A stretch of DNA of 64,000 nt from Lepidodermella squamata. Taxonomy: Eukaryota; Gastrotricha. Under the pieces are notes generated by a model. The model saw only the letters and a program-made list of their open reading frames with translations. It did not search any database and had not been told where the DNA came from. A program made the position numbers and the translations under genes. The DNA is taken from NCBI GenBank assembly GCA_047495785.1, contig JBLDXI010000015.1, forward strand, positions 3,658,001 to 3,722,000. Direction: 5' to 3'. Numbering within the stretch: the first letter of the stretch is position 1; every line of letters starts with the position of its first letter. Positions 1 to 11,407 of this stretch are shown here, piece by piece.

Positions 1-1227
1 ATTATAAAAAATGTGATGACTATGATTATCGACTATGATTTGCATACCTATTTGCAGCGACAGTTGATGCTGCTTTAATAAATGGGAAATTTAAATGTAA
101 ATGGAAAAAAAAATGAAAATGAAAACTGACAGCTGGTTTGATTGCCTTGAGAAGGTTCTGGTGCGGTGACAGGATTCGGCACATCACTTAAGGTTGAAGC
201 TCCATTGCTCAAAGGAGCAACCGAATCCTTTCCAGCTTCGCTCGCAGATGACGAAGCTGGTAAAGGTTCCACAGCAGGAATCGATTTCGCTTCAACAGCC
301 TGAGCTTGGCTAAAGTCAATAATTATATGAAGAATTATGTATAGCTCTGCTAAACATTTCAATCTTAAGGCTTGGTGCCCTGATTCAGTATCGATAATCG
401 TATATGAACACAGAATTAAAATTCACTCACCTATTTTCAGGGATGTTCGAGCTTACGGTTGTGGCTGCAGTTGAAGCTGCGTTTAAAAATCGGAGTTTAA
501 AGTCGAACTACAGAATGTGAAAGGAGTAACTCACAACTGGCTTGATTGTCTTCAGAATCTCCGCTTCCGGAGTCAGAATTCGGCAGCTGAGCTTCATTGA
601 CCACCGGAATGCCCTCATCAGATGACGAGGCTGGCAGAGGTTCCACAGCAGGGATCGGTTTCACTTCGAAAGTACCCTGAGCTTGCCTAATATTAAAATC
701 ATAAGGAATTTTCTTATAGCTCTGTTATAAATTCCAATCTTACGGCTTGGTGTCGTGTTTCGGTACAATAGCCTTCAGCGCATCTTCAGCTTTGTCGCTG
801 GGTTTCTCTTGCGGCTTCTTAGGCTTATTTGCGACGGCCGATTGTTCGGGTTTTTTCTCCTTTTTGTCAGCTTGGGAAGCCTTGATTATTTTCCTCAAAG
901 TTGATTCCCTTAAGGAAAAGTAATTAGAGCCGAATCTTTGCCAGTTAATTTTACTCACTTTTCTGTATCTGGCTTGCTTGGCTGCTGTACATCGGCAGGG
1001 GCTGGACCCTGTTCAGTGTTTTTATTCGGCTTGCTGTCCTTGATGATTTTCTTTGGCAAGGCTGCGGGCTTGGAATCTCCGCCATTCTCGGAATTCCGCG
1101 TCGGCGCACCTGTGATATATCGATATTACCAAATAAAATCCTTGGAGAAAACTAATTTCAAACCTTGAATAGCTACGCAAGCAATCAGCAGCAAGAACGC
1201 TGTTGCGCTGAAGGCTATAATTCTCAT
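1..1227 (-). CDS. Secreted low-complexity Pro/Ala/Ser/Lys-rich protein, modular exons, 3' end outside window
   Basis: I do not recognise this protein. Exons that join in frame are about 1227-1164, 1109-959, 908-744, 686-535, 476-431 and 309-131; the gene then leaves the window. Exon 1 encodes a signal peptide starting MRIIAFSATAFLLLIACVAIQ. Exons 2 and 3 are Lys/Pro/Asp rich (PKKIIKDSKP, KKEKKPEQ). Exons 4 and 6 are copies of one module sharing IPAVEPLPASSS and ending on the same splice phase. The short exon 5 (Ser/Thr/Ala rich) links them, so the protein grows by an exon-pair unit. All junctions are GT-AG and keep phase. A TATA box lies 94 bases before the ATG. The product is probably an extracellular disordered or glycosylated protein; no function can be assigned. 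Splicing is inferred from sequence only. Confidence 0.6.
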
Positions 1228-1320
1228 GGTTTTTCCCTCGAAAGTGAAGCGAAATCGGATAGTTTTGTCAAAAAAATCAGCGAAAACGTTGTATTAAACT
1301 GGATCAAGACTGGCTGGCCC

Positions 1321-1328
1321 TTTATATA
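1321..1328 (-). promoter_or_regulatory. TATA box of the modular secreted-protein gene
   Basis: TATATAAA on the minus strand, 94 bases upstream of the ATG at 1227. It leaves room for a transcription start near 1295 and a 5' leader of about 65 bases. Confidence 0.5.
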
Positions 1329-1379
1329 GCATGAAGTTCGTTTGCAAGCGCGTGATGAAAATGCGCTCAAGGTGCGATG

Positions 1380-2500
1380 ATTTAGTGCAAATGTTGCGAA
1401 AACATTGTATCGAGTAAATAATGTGAACTCAGTCGAATAGCCGATGGGTGCGTTACAAGTTCGAACTGAACTGCTTTATTCTAGGTTTTTCTTGATTAAT
1501 CAGCAGTTTTTGTCTAATTCGCACGCTTTTTGAGTCTCATCCACGAACTATCCGCGGCCGGTCGTAGCCATTATAGCGTAGCGAAACGTGAACCTGCTCG
1601 CTCGAACGATAAAAACACGTGGAATAAAATTAACTGCTCTTTTATTGAAAAATTCCATAAAATGACTGTTTCAAAATTACTACAAGCACGGAATAACAAT
1701 ATTATACACCACCATAGATACTTTAAATAACAACTGAGGTTATAATAATAGCTCAACATCATTTAACAATAAATAGGTAGCTTCCATAGAGAGCTGAAGA
1801 ACAGCCTACTAGGGGCCCTACTCTAGCACTTTCTAAAAAATGCTATTGCGTAATATAATAACCCGCTCCTTTGAGGCAAAGGGTAAAGTATTAGTTTGAA
1901 AGGTAAAGAAAGGTAAAGTAGTTTGAAGCATTCTTTATCTTCATGCACAAATAATGCGTTAAAATTGGCGACACACCCTTCGACGTGAAAAGTCGTCGAA
2001 AATGGGCTATTTTTGTGAAGCTTTTCCAGCTTCAGAAGGGCACCAAGGCTGGCCGTTGAACTTCTTTAAATGTTTCAAGTTAAAGACTAGGTCTATTCAT
2101 AATAGATTCATAAATTCATCATATTTTATTTTATATTTGTTTGTCGATTTTTTGTTGGCTTTTTATAGGAAAGTATAAAAGTCGATCGCGTGGAGCCAAT
2201 TGTGTCGGTCTGAAAAATATCGAGGGTAGTTAGCAGCAATTTAGAGGGCTTACAGGCAGTGCAGGGCTATTCCAGCTCATTCAGGCAAGGCTCAGGTTCA
2301 GCAAGGCTCAAGGCTCAAGGGTCAGGCTCATGACGGCTCAGGCTCAGGCTCCGGGCTTTGTAATGCAAGGCAGAGGTCAGTTAGTTAGACGGTATGCTTA
2401 GGTTAGTAGGTCGTAGAATAACTGGTGTTAAGCTGCAGGACTTTGTCCAAAAAAGATTGTCGATGTTCGGTTTCTCGATGTCATAATTCACCTCTGAATC
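1380..2500. other. Intergenic stretch without recognised gene
   Basis: I see no supportable coding exon here. The only structured part is the GGCTCA-rich repeat at about 2255-2360. Confidence 0.4.
2255..2360 (+). repeat. Degenerate (A)GGCTCA tandem repeat
   Basis: Variants of GGCTCA, GGCTCAAGG and TCAGGCTCA follow each other in short, irregular spacing over about 100 bases. It is a simple-sequence tract with no coding signal. Confidence 0.55.
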
Positions 2501-2854
2501 GTTTTTCTACCTGAATGAGATTCAAAGGTTCGACATTCTGCTGTCATTTAAAAATAGAAACTATGATCGTACCGGCATTCAAGGTCGAAGCTACAAAGCC
2601 CGTAGACATTGCCGTTTTCGCCTATTTCAATCGATGAGAAAAATACGCTCATCATGCAGTCTAAGGAAATTATATGCCTTTAAACAAAACCAGCAATGTT
2701 TGATCCGAAGTTAGGCATAATGGAAGAAAGCTATGTAGACACTGCCCTCCCACTCAAAAACTGGCGTGAGTTCATTTAAGCAAGATGTATCGCTAGCAGT
2801 TGTTTGCTAACAAAATTGATGGCTGAATAATTTTGAAAGCGTTCATATAAAATT

Positions 2855-2975
2855 CAGGAGCCATAACCTTGGACAATCGACGAGAACGTGTTTTATTCAA
2901 TCGAACCTTCTGAAGGGGATTGAGACAAACTGGGCTCCTTGGGTGTATATGATGGCAAACTGCGATTTAAATAGC
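2855..2975 (+). pseudogene. Relic of exon 2 of the GPEDPR family
   Basis: Plus-strand sequence matching the start of exon 2 of the family (Trp-Ser-Ile-Asp-Glu-Asn region and the EKNWAPWVY region) with frameshifts. It is joined directly to promoter-like sequence and lacks exons 1, 3 and 4. An equivalent relic lies at about 16845-16905 in the other unit, so it predates the segmental duplication. Confidence 0.55.
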
Positions 2976-3401
2976 AGTCCACATCAGAATAATCGGAGTA
3001 CTGTCCCGGGGCCCGGTGGAGACAAATCGCATTATACCAGTGAGTTCGATTACTGTACTCAGATGACGGTATTCTCCAACAAAGAGAGCTATGCAAGGGT
3101 ATGAATAAACGACCCAATGAAATATGTTTTTACTCAGCAAAATCAATCTTTTCAACAGCATGAACGAAAATGAATGAACATCAAAATATCACCGAGAGTT
3201 TTCAGCATTTCAACAAAAATAAACAGAAAAGACAAACTGAAAATTATTTTCACTAATATAATATCGTCAGGGTTGTTGAATAGCTCGAATTTGGTGTTGT
3301 TTACGGTTGAAGGTGAGAGGTGACAAGCTAACGTTGTCACCCGTCACCTTGAAAAGGATATAAACAAGTCTAAATCCGAGTTATTCAAACGATATATTTT
3401 A

Positions 3402-4967
3402 TCAAGCTCCTGGAGCGTTGCGACCTTTGAAATGGCGCTCCAAGTCCTGGTCACTCGCCACGGTTAACCACTCATTCATGGCGCTACCACTACTTGCCAG
3501 CTTCCCATCACAATTTTTTGTCTGTTGATCAGCTTCAATTGCTGATTCTGAGGAAAACCCCAAAATTGCCAATACAATAAATTAAAATAAATAGACATAC
3601 TTAATAAACTTTCGAAGCCTTGAAGCCTGCCGATGTAACAGTGATTGTCATTCAAACCTGCGCTGAATACCAGACTGTCAGGCGATTCGATAAATATACT
3701 TCTCGCATATAGGAAAGGTCGAATAATTCCCGCATCTGTTGTCGGTACCGAAAGCATCATAGCAGGGTCGAAAAGTATCGGCGTTGTGACGAGAACAACT
3801 CGTAACGTTTTAGCATTGATCAGGGTTAGTTCAGCACAATATTCTGCATCAAATAAATTTCAGCCATGTCTCAACATCTAATAGCCTTACTTCTCCCGAA
3901 TCTTTTCATTACAGCGTGAGTCATCGATAGATAGTAATCCCCGCTGTATTGGACAAGCGGCGAGCCGCCCCGGAGTACAAAACCGCCTGTGTCGATTCGG
4001 TTGCTCCCGCCAGATATGAACGTGCAGTTTAGCTTTCGCGAAGTTCCATCGGTGAATGGCTCGAAATCGCATTCCATCACCCGCATTTCTGGCGCAAACT
4101 GATATACAAACCGCAGTTTGCCTTCATACACCCAGGGAGCCCAGTTTTTCTCAATTCCATTCAGATTATCAGCCTTGATTGAATACAACACGTTCTCGTC
4201 GATTGACCAAAGATATTGCCTCCTGAACATTGATTATAAGAATATAAAAATCGGTAAACATCGATAAAAAAATACCGCCAGGTCCCTCCACCATGATTAT
4301 GTCCGTTAATAAAATTCATCAACAAATCGCCATTGATTTCTATCAATCTTGGGTCTTCGGGTCCTGTGTACAGTGTGTCCTGAACCGGGCTTGGGATCCC
4401 CAGGAAGTGCCCAGAATTTCGAATAATTCTAAGATCTTTATCTAGCTGCAACACATAGGCCGTACTATCTTGGTACCGATTCCTAACATTGCCGCCCCAA
4501 TGGTCAAGGCGGAGCCAAACTCGAAAGGCACAGTTTAGTATGCCATTTCGAGGTAGGCAGGAGACTTGGAACGGGTACGCATCACCATGAGCCATCCACT
4601 GCTCGGACCGAATGTGTTCGGCGAACATTTGTTTCACGTGATTGTTGATTGTTGGCGAGAAATTTATCAGGATCGAAGTTTCCACTTCTGCGGAACTTTC
4701 GTTTGTGACTACGGCGTTGGAACAGGCCAGTTTATTGAAATGACTGGCTCGTAGTTTGTAGGTGAAGTTAGTATCGCCTGAGCGTAGGAATCTGAACCTT
4801 CGGCTATGCGTTGAGCTCGCATTGAGGTAGTTTCCAGTTTCCTCTCGGGTTACTATGAATCGCCCAGTTTCAGTGAAGAAAAAGAAAAAAATCCCAACCA
4901 CAGCCAAAATTCCCAATGACTTGAATGCACTGTTCCGGCTGAAGTAATTGCGGCTAATCCGTAGCAT
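3402..4967 (-). CDS. GPEDPR-family type II membrane protein, copy 1 (putative GH130/GT91/GT108-like glycan enzyme)
   Basis: Four exons join in frame: 4967 to about 4250, then 4210-3890, 3863-3605 and 3549-3402. A short N-terminus is followed by one hydrophobic segment (about residues 17-33) and a luminal domain. Family landmarks are SAEVETSI, VKQMFAEH, CAFRVWLRLD, YTGPEDPRL, EKNWAPWV, VLRGGSPLVQYSGDYY and FSAGLNDNHCYIGRLQGF. The GPEDPR core followed by EKNWxP resembles the five-bladed propeller glycan enzymes (GH130 mannoside phosphorylases, fungal beta-mannosyltransferases GT91, Leishmania GT108); that link is inferred from motifs, not proven. Several N-glycosylation sequons fit a Golgi or secretory location. 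The exon structure matches copy 4 at 22740, and no lesion is visible. Confidence 0.6.
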
Positions 4968-5296
4968 TCTAGGTTCTGCTGGATATGTTTATTCGCGTCT
5001 TTAAGGTTTCAATTATTCAGCCATCGATTTCGTTAGAAATTATTTTCTAGCGATACATCTCGCTGAAATGAGCTCACGCCAGTTTTTGAGTGGGAGGGCA
5101 GCGTCTCTACCTAACTTTCTTTTATTATGCATAACTTCAGATCAAACATGACTGGTTTGTCTTAGCAAGGTTTTAGCGGCATATTACTACATTGAACTGC
5201 AGGTGTCAGCAGGCTTTGCTGCTGCTGCTATCTTGAATCTCGATGTTTGGATTGGGTTTGCATCAGAGAGTGGAGCCGTGAAATGGTCCAGTTTGC

Positions 5297-5352
5297 GTAT
5301 CGAGCTAATGCACTTTTTCCGCTCGCGCATTAGCGGAAATGCATTAGCTCGA
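5297..5352. other. Short hairpin in the promoter-side repeat
   Basis: Inverted arms TCGAGCTAATGCA and TGCATTAGCTCGA flank a GC-rich centre that itself repeats CCGC/GCGG. The paralogous stretch near 20230 is rearranged. Function unknown. Confidence 0.4.
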
Positions 5353-5589
5353 CCCAAGCAAAACCGGTCGTGGAACCGAGCTGATAAAACTGAATTGACG
5401 TGAATAATTGTGTTTGATACTTTAACAATAATAAAGCCTTTATCACTCGCATCGGTTTCAACAGAGCTGCAAAAATAGTCAACTATTGAGATATAGATTC
5501 TGATTCTACAGAAAAGCCCTACCTTTGAGATGAGACAGTGGTGCTTCGCTGAGTCGTAACTGCCTCTGATTTCTGATTCTGATCAATTA

Positions 5590-5660
5590 ACTTCAGATTA
5601 TCAGGTTGAATTGAATACAACACGTTCTCATCGATTGTCCGAAGTTATTGGCTCCTGAAT
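5590..5660 (-). pseudogene. Relic of exon 2 of the GPEDPR family
   Basis: Minus-strand match to the start of exon 2 (the Leu-Trp-Ser-Ile-Asp-Glu-Asn-Val-Leu-Tyr region), decayed, next to promoter-like sequence. The paralogous relic is at about 20815-20942. Confidence 0.5.
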
Positions 5661-5766
5661 TTTATATGAGCGGAGTTTTCACGGCTTCACTTCAGTCATC
5701 GATTCCCAGCAAGCGATACATCTCACGCCAGTTAGTGAGTGGGAGGGCAGCGTCATCTCCCTATAG

Positions 5767-5774
5767 CCTATAGC
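5767..5774. repeat. Left 8-bp target-site duplication of the P-like transposon
   Basis: CCTATAGC, repeated exactly at 10043-10050 on the other side of the element. Eight bases is the standard target duplication of the P superfamily. Confidence 0.85.
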
Positions 5775-8700
5775 CATAGACAATAATGTTACAGATCGGA
5801 CACTCACACACTTCGCATTGAAATTTAATTATGAACTTTGTACCGTGGATCGGCCATTATAAATTTGGCCGAAAAAAAGCATATCTTATAAATTCTTGGA
5901 AAAAATATCAAAAAATCAGGCATTTTTTGACGGTCATAATGGACCAAACCCTGTCGCGCGAATCGGCTTCGTTATCGGGAAAATCAATATCGAAAAATCG
6001 ATTATTTGCACCATGCGAAACTATGTTGCGTAATTATGACTCATTACTCACTCGAAGAAAAACAAGCTGTGCGAGATATTTTCATGCAAATGTTTATCAA
6101 CAACACACTTGAAATTCGACCCTTTTAGCATGCGCTCAGAGGAAATTTTCAAAGAATGAGTTCAGGATTTTCGGTTTAAAATCTTTCATCAGAAATCCAC
6201 CATGATAGCTCATTGAGATCGTTATTTTTAATTTTTAATTTTTAATTTTTTTTTAATTTTTAATTTTTAATTTTTCAATTTTAGAAACGAGCATGCGGCT
6301 CGTTAAAGTTCGATACTCGTGGTTGATTGCCTGGATGAATTCCAATACTAATCGCCAGCGAGAATTGATGAAGAAGGATTTTAGCCTAAACGACGATGAA
6401 GATCGAATATCACTTCGGCTAGCGCTTGTCGCGCGAGGCTGTCGTGTTCGCGACCTGAAGAAGAAGAAAAGGCCCTCTGGTCTAAAACTTCGCGAATTTA
6501 ACGAGAAGGAATTCGAAATTTCGATCTACAAAATTGGCGAAAAAAAGGGCCAGATTGTTGCCGAAAACTGTGATACCGAAAATTCAGCGGAGGTCGAGAA
6601 GTCTATTGATTTTAACGCATTGCCATGCCCTGCTCTCGACAACTTGGCCTCGACCAGTGCCACCGTCTCGGAAAATGAAATCCCGATTGTTCGGCGACCG
6701 GGTCGAGCAAAATATACAAGAGAACAACTCCAATCCAAGCTTAGGGTGGCTACAGTGACTTGCAGCCGAATGAGGCGGCAAATATTGTCGCTTGAAAGCA
6801 AAATTTCAAAAATACAGCAAAGACGGGATTCTCTTGGCGAGGCTGGAAAACAATTGGTTGACGAAATGGAAAAAATTGCATCAAAGCCACTACATGGACA
6901 CCGATATTCAAATTTATTCAAGGAAATGGCAACGGGTACATTTCCTATTTTTGATTTTATTTTTTTGCATTTGCAAAAATATTAGGAAAATTAGAAAAAA
7001 TCAAGTTAAATTTGGAAATGAAAATTCACAAGAATTTTTAATATATATAAAATATTCTATTAAAGTTGATTTATTAATTTTTATCAATTTTGAATATTAT
7101 ATATTATTAATAATTTTTTATCTGAATTTTTTAAATTTCAATTTGTAATATTTTCAGGCCTGCATCCATCTGCTCGGATGAAACTACGTGTCTATTTCGG
7201 GAAATGCTTGCCATCTGAGCGAACTGTCCGTCGATGGCTTGCCCAGGTTGTCGTTAAACCCGGGTTGCATCAGCTCGCCTTGTCTTTGTTGGAAGCCATT
7301 CGGTTTAAATCGCCGTCAAAGCGCCACTACGTCATCCAGATGGATGCGATGGTAATTAAGCGGGCGGAATATTTTCACTTTGGCGATGGAACGGTGCATG
7401 GCTTGGTTGATGCCGGGTCATTCAATACTTTGCCCGATGTTGAAAAGCAGCTCGGTAAACCTCCACATGAAGCTGTTGTTTTTCTAGCAGTTTCACTGTC
7501 AGGTGGTGTGTGCTACCCAGTATGCACTCTTTTGTTGGAATCTACGAGCGAATCAATTCAATCATCCGTCTTGAAAGCAATTCGTCAGGAATTTGTGACG
7601 CGAGGCTTGCATGCCATTGTTACAACGGCCGATGGCCACCGCGCAAATGTGAAGACTATGCAAGGTTTCGAGGAAATTCCGACCAACATTTTTCTACCAT
7701 TTCCAGCCGCACATGAGTCCAGTTGGTACTGGAGCCAGGACGCTACTCATTGTCTAAAGCTCATAAGAGCTTTATTTGCCAAATGGGGGATTCTTGTGTT
7801 CACGCACCATGGCAAGGTTTTTAAGGCATCGTGGCTTCACATCGTTGAATTAATTCGACTTCAAAATACTGTTGGCCTCCACCTTCGTACCAAGCTAACC
7901 AGTTCACACTTGGCATGGGCTAAGTGGCCCATGAAGGTCACACTGGCCGTTCAGATATTTAGCGGCAGTGTGGCGAATGCACTTGCTGTGCTGCGAAGCA
8001 TGCCTCAATATCAGCTGAACTTTGGCGATAGCGAGGGTACCGAGACTTTGTGCAGAATCATCAACACTCTCTGGGATTGCCTCAACCAGCGCAACCTTTC
8101 AGATGTCGAGCCGAATCGGCGTCCTGTTCGAAAGGAAACATTCCCGATCTGGAAATCGAAACTCGAAGAGGCAGTGAATGTTCTTCTCAGTCTGACGGAC
8201 GTGGTGGGCAATATGGCTATCACCAGCACATTGAGCTCTGGTGTACGCGGAATGGTTCTGGCGATTAGGACAACTACTGCTGTTGTGGAGTATCTATTGT
8301 TTAGCTGCGATGTTGCCTTTGTTGCGACCTACTATCTGCTGCAAGACAGCCTTGAGCTGCTATTTTCTTTTGCACGTCAATTTAATGGATTTGCGATGAA
8401 CCCAACACCTGAGCAGTTGCTCGCCGCTATTCGCGGCTACATGATTCAAAGACATGTTTTGGCGAAAGGCAATGTTGAAAAAACGTTGCGTTTTAACAAT
8501 GTTACGATTTTCGACTACATCAAGAAACCGCTGTATGAAGGTGACGATGCTCAGGAGGCAGTGAGTTTGAATCCTCCTTAATTTAAAAAATAGCGAAATT
8601 TTACATTTTTGGCAATTAGTTCACGAAATTTTTCAAGGCTCCAAAACCTGAAAAATTCACCAAATAATTATCCAGCCTAAAATAAGTATTGAAGCATTTT

Positions 8701-10042
8701 AAATTAATACGTTGCATAATTTTTGCATGTGAATATTTTTTTTATTCGATTATTGTTTTATAATATTTTATAATTATTTCAATATTAATATAAATTCCAG
8801 AATAAATTCATTTTAAAATAAATTTATAATGAATCTTATAAAGTAAAATTGACGAGATCGAATTGAAAAATTATTGCGAAATTCATTAGATAATTATATC
8901 GGAATTTTTCGTGAAAATTTTAAAATTTGTAAAAATTGCCATTCTAACCTTGATTTTTATTTTCCATTTCAAGGTTGCAGAGCCTCATGACTTCAATGAC
9001 TGGGATGAATTTGTAGCCCAAGATGAATTGCTTCAGAAAGGCATGCAATATGAAGCTTCGCTGCCCCTAATCGGGGAAGAAATTATCGCCAACATCGCGG
9101 GTTTTTGCGTGAAAAAACTTCTGAATGATAAGCTGAAATGCTCGGGCTGTATCGATTCTCTGATTCGAGATAGTCTTGTAACACCGTGTCGCGTAATTAA
9201 AGGCTTCAGCTTTCGAACCCACGATGGCAGGTTATGGTAAGGAAAAAGAATTGTGGAGATATTTTGCTAATTTTTTCCATCTTAGTCTGACTCGCCCATC
9301 ATTGGCGACTTATCGTATCGTTAAAACGCTGCGATCAATAATTCGAGAAAATTTGGACCACTACCTTCAAGTTTCCCTACCCATTGTTGCAATACAAGCC
9401 ACAATGTTCTACGCAGCCTCCGCCAGGCCTGTTCTCCTTGATGACCTCTGCTCTGAGGTGGACGCGGGAACTGCCCCCCACTCACATCAGTTATTTCGAT
9501 CAATTGTAGCAGTGGCGGCTGGTACATTCATCAGGCATGAATTGAAAATGCGCCAAGTCGAGATGAAACAGCCTACGAAAAGTCGAAAAGCAGCGCAAAA
9601 TCAGAACATGTAGCCGCTCAGGAGACTATTTACAGTAATTGCTGTGCGATTTACTTTAATTCCATTTTTTTCTGACTCGCTTTTAATGCTCGAAAATGTG
9701 TAATAATAAACAAGTACAAAATGGCGCCAACTGTTGTGTGTTTTAAAAGGAGAGAAACATGTGGCCACGCGAAAAAAAATGAAATAAGGACTCAACAAAT
9801 AAATTTTAATGCAAATTTTTGTTTTTCAATTTAAAAATCAACGGCATCGAATCGCGCGATGAGCCTTTGATCTTTAGAAACCTTGAAAGACGGAGATTCT
9901 TTCCATAAAAATTTCAAAATTTTTGGAGATATGCTTATTTTTCCACCTTTTAAATCAATGCATTCAAATTAGTGTGCAAATTTATGGTTTAACGACAACA
10001 GGCAAGTGCGTGAGTGTCCGATCTGTTACATCATTGTCTATG
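5775..10042 (+). mobile_element. Complete P-superfamily DNA transposon, about 4.27 kb
   Basis: The element starts CATAGACAATAATGTTACAG and ends with its near-perfect inverted copy; the inverted termini extend about 39 bases with a few mismatches. It is flanked by an exact 8-bp duplication (CCTATAGC) and contains a multi-exon P-type transposase. The paralogous promoter segment of the other duplication unit (near 21055) lacks it, so it inserted after the segmental duplication. The well-kept ends and reading frames suggest a fairly young copy. Confidence 0.85.
6293..9613 (+). CDS. P-element-type transposase (THAP9-like catalytic region), spliced
   Basis: Exons 6293-6935, 7158-8560, 8974-9236 and 9286-9613 join in phase by GT-AG introns. 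The N-terminal exon is basic and ends in a coiled-coil-like stretch (about residues 140-190). The catalytic part has QMDAMVIKRAEYFHFGDG, DATHCLKLIRALF, a GVRGMVLAIRTTTAVVEYLL segment and QDSLELLFSFARQFNG, which match the P transposase order (RNase H-like core, then a GTP-binding insertion in relatives). The C-terminal exon has IAGFCVKKLL followed by LKCSGC, another P/THAP9 hallmark. No THAP zinc finger (C2CH) is visible in this frame. A separate open frame at 5831-6112 could be a 5' exon, but I found no convincing junction. No internal stop is seen in the joined exons. Confidence 0.75.
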
Positions 10043-10050
10043 CCTATAGC
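10043..10050. repeat. Right 8-bp target-site duplication of the P-like transposon
   Basis: CCTATAGC, identical to 5767-5774. Confidence 0.85.
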
Positions 10051-11407
10051 TATCTTTCATTACGCATAACTTGAGATCAAACATTACAGGTTTGTTTTAC
10101 GGGCATTTAACTTCTCTGGACGCATGCTTGGCGTGTTTTTCTCATCGATTGAAACGGGCGAAAAAGACAATGTCTGCGGGCTTTGCTATCTTTCATTATG
10201 CGTATAAATTCAGATCAAACATTAATGGTTTCTTTAGCAGTATATGATTCATTTTGAACGCATGCTGAGCGTTTTTTCTCATCGATTTGAACCCTCGAAA
10301 AAGACAATGTCCGCGGGCCTTGCAGTTGCTTCGATCTTGCCGGTGCGATCATAATATTTATTTTTTAATGACAATAGAATATCGAGCCTTTGAATCATTC
10401 ATAATTGGCAAACGCTCAGATGCGCTTAATATTTATGTTTTCGTTGAGCCCTTGTTGAGCACAGGTTATATATTGATTGCTCAATTACGCTAAACAAAGA
10501 ATTTAGTGGGACATTTTTCCAAAAATGGCCTGAAATTCATGAAATTTGCACATGATCTCATTTCTCACTTCAGTTCAAATGACCTGGGCATGAAAAAAAT
10601 AAAATTGATTGATTTTATTCAGGAAAAATTGATTGGAGAAAATAATAATAAATCTCCATTTTAGCGTTCGCCAATTATACTTCAATGAAATTAGCGATAT
10701 TATATTGAACTATAATTATTTTGCTATAATTAAATTCATCGCGGATTCCATACTCATATTTATCAACGCGGAAGACTTTTCTTGTTCACCGATCGCGAAC
10801 GACCTAGAAGTGCGATCAACTGGCGGCGCTCTTAGATGTTCTTTACCTAACCACAAGATCCGCCGGTTGGGCAGTAATACCCGTTTTTTTGAAAAAATCC
10901 TCGTCATGGTTTGCAAAATTCTTGGTTTCAACCAGGTTTAGCGGATAAAACCTTCAAAACCTGCAATTTTTCTCTCTTTTGCTTATAGGTTTTCCAATCG
11001 AACATCGGAATTTTTCTATTGTTCCATCGCGAACAATGGTGAGTCCCAATACGGAACAATGGTTGCGTTGGAAATGAGAGGAAAACTGAAACCTTAATTC
11101 AACCTAAAGAAGTTTCCAACATATGCCCCAATTTTTTTTCGCCACTTCCAATCGATCAGAAAAATCACTCACAGTATGGGGCCCGCAGCGAAATTACTAG
11201 CCGTTAAAACAAATCGGCATTGTTTGCTCTAAAGTTATGCATGATAAAAGATTGCTATGTTTTTGTGTGCTAGTGGGACGCTATGCTGTCCCACTAGATA
11301 CGTAGCGCCAGTTCGTTCAAACGATCTCTCTCTAGCTAACAAAATCAATTCTATCTGAGGTGAAACCTCGAAGACTCCGCTTATAAAAATATCAAGCTGA
11401 ACCTAGA
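10051..11407. other. Promoter-side repeats between P-like element and copy 2
   Basis: No gene is supported. The stretch holds several diverged copies of the family's upstream block, recognisable by GCATAACTTGAGATCAAACAT, CATGCTGAGCG and ACAATGTCTGCGGGCTTTGC, which also occur near 21060-21200. The copies suggest repeated duplication of promoter DNA. Confidence 0.45.

Noticed and set aside
4566-4754. Open frame repeated antisense to exon 1 in all family copies (62 residues, MERVRITMSHPLLGPNVFG)
   Set aside because: It is the antisense shadow of the conserved coding segment SAEVETSI to AYPFQV and follows every copy; no independent start, splice or domain signal.
11382-11390. TATAAAAAT before copy 2 as a TATA box
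   Set aside because: It is only 18 bases before the ATG, too close for a normal start site; copy 4 has TGTAAAAAT instead.
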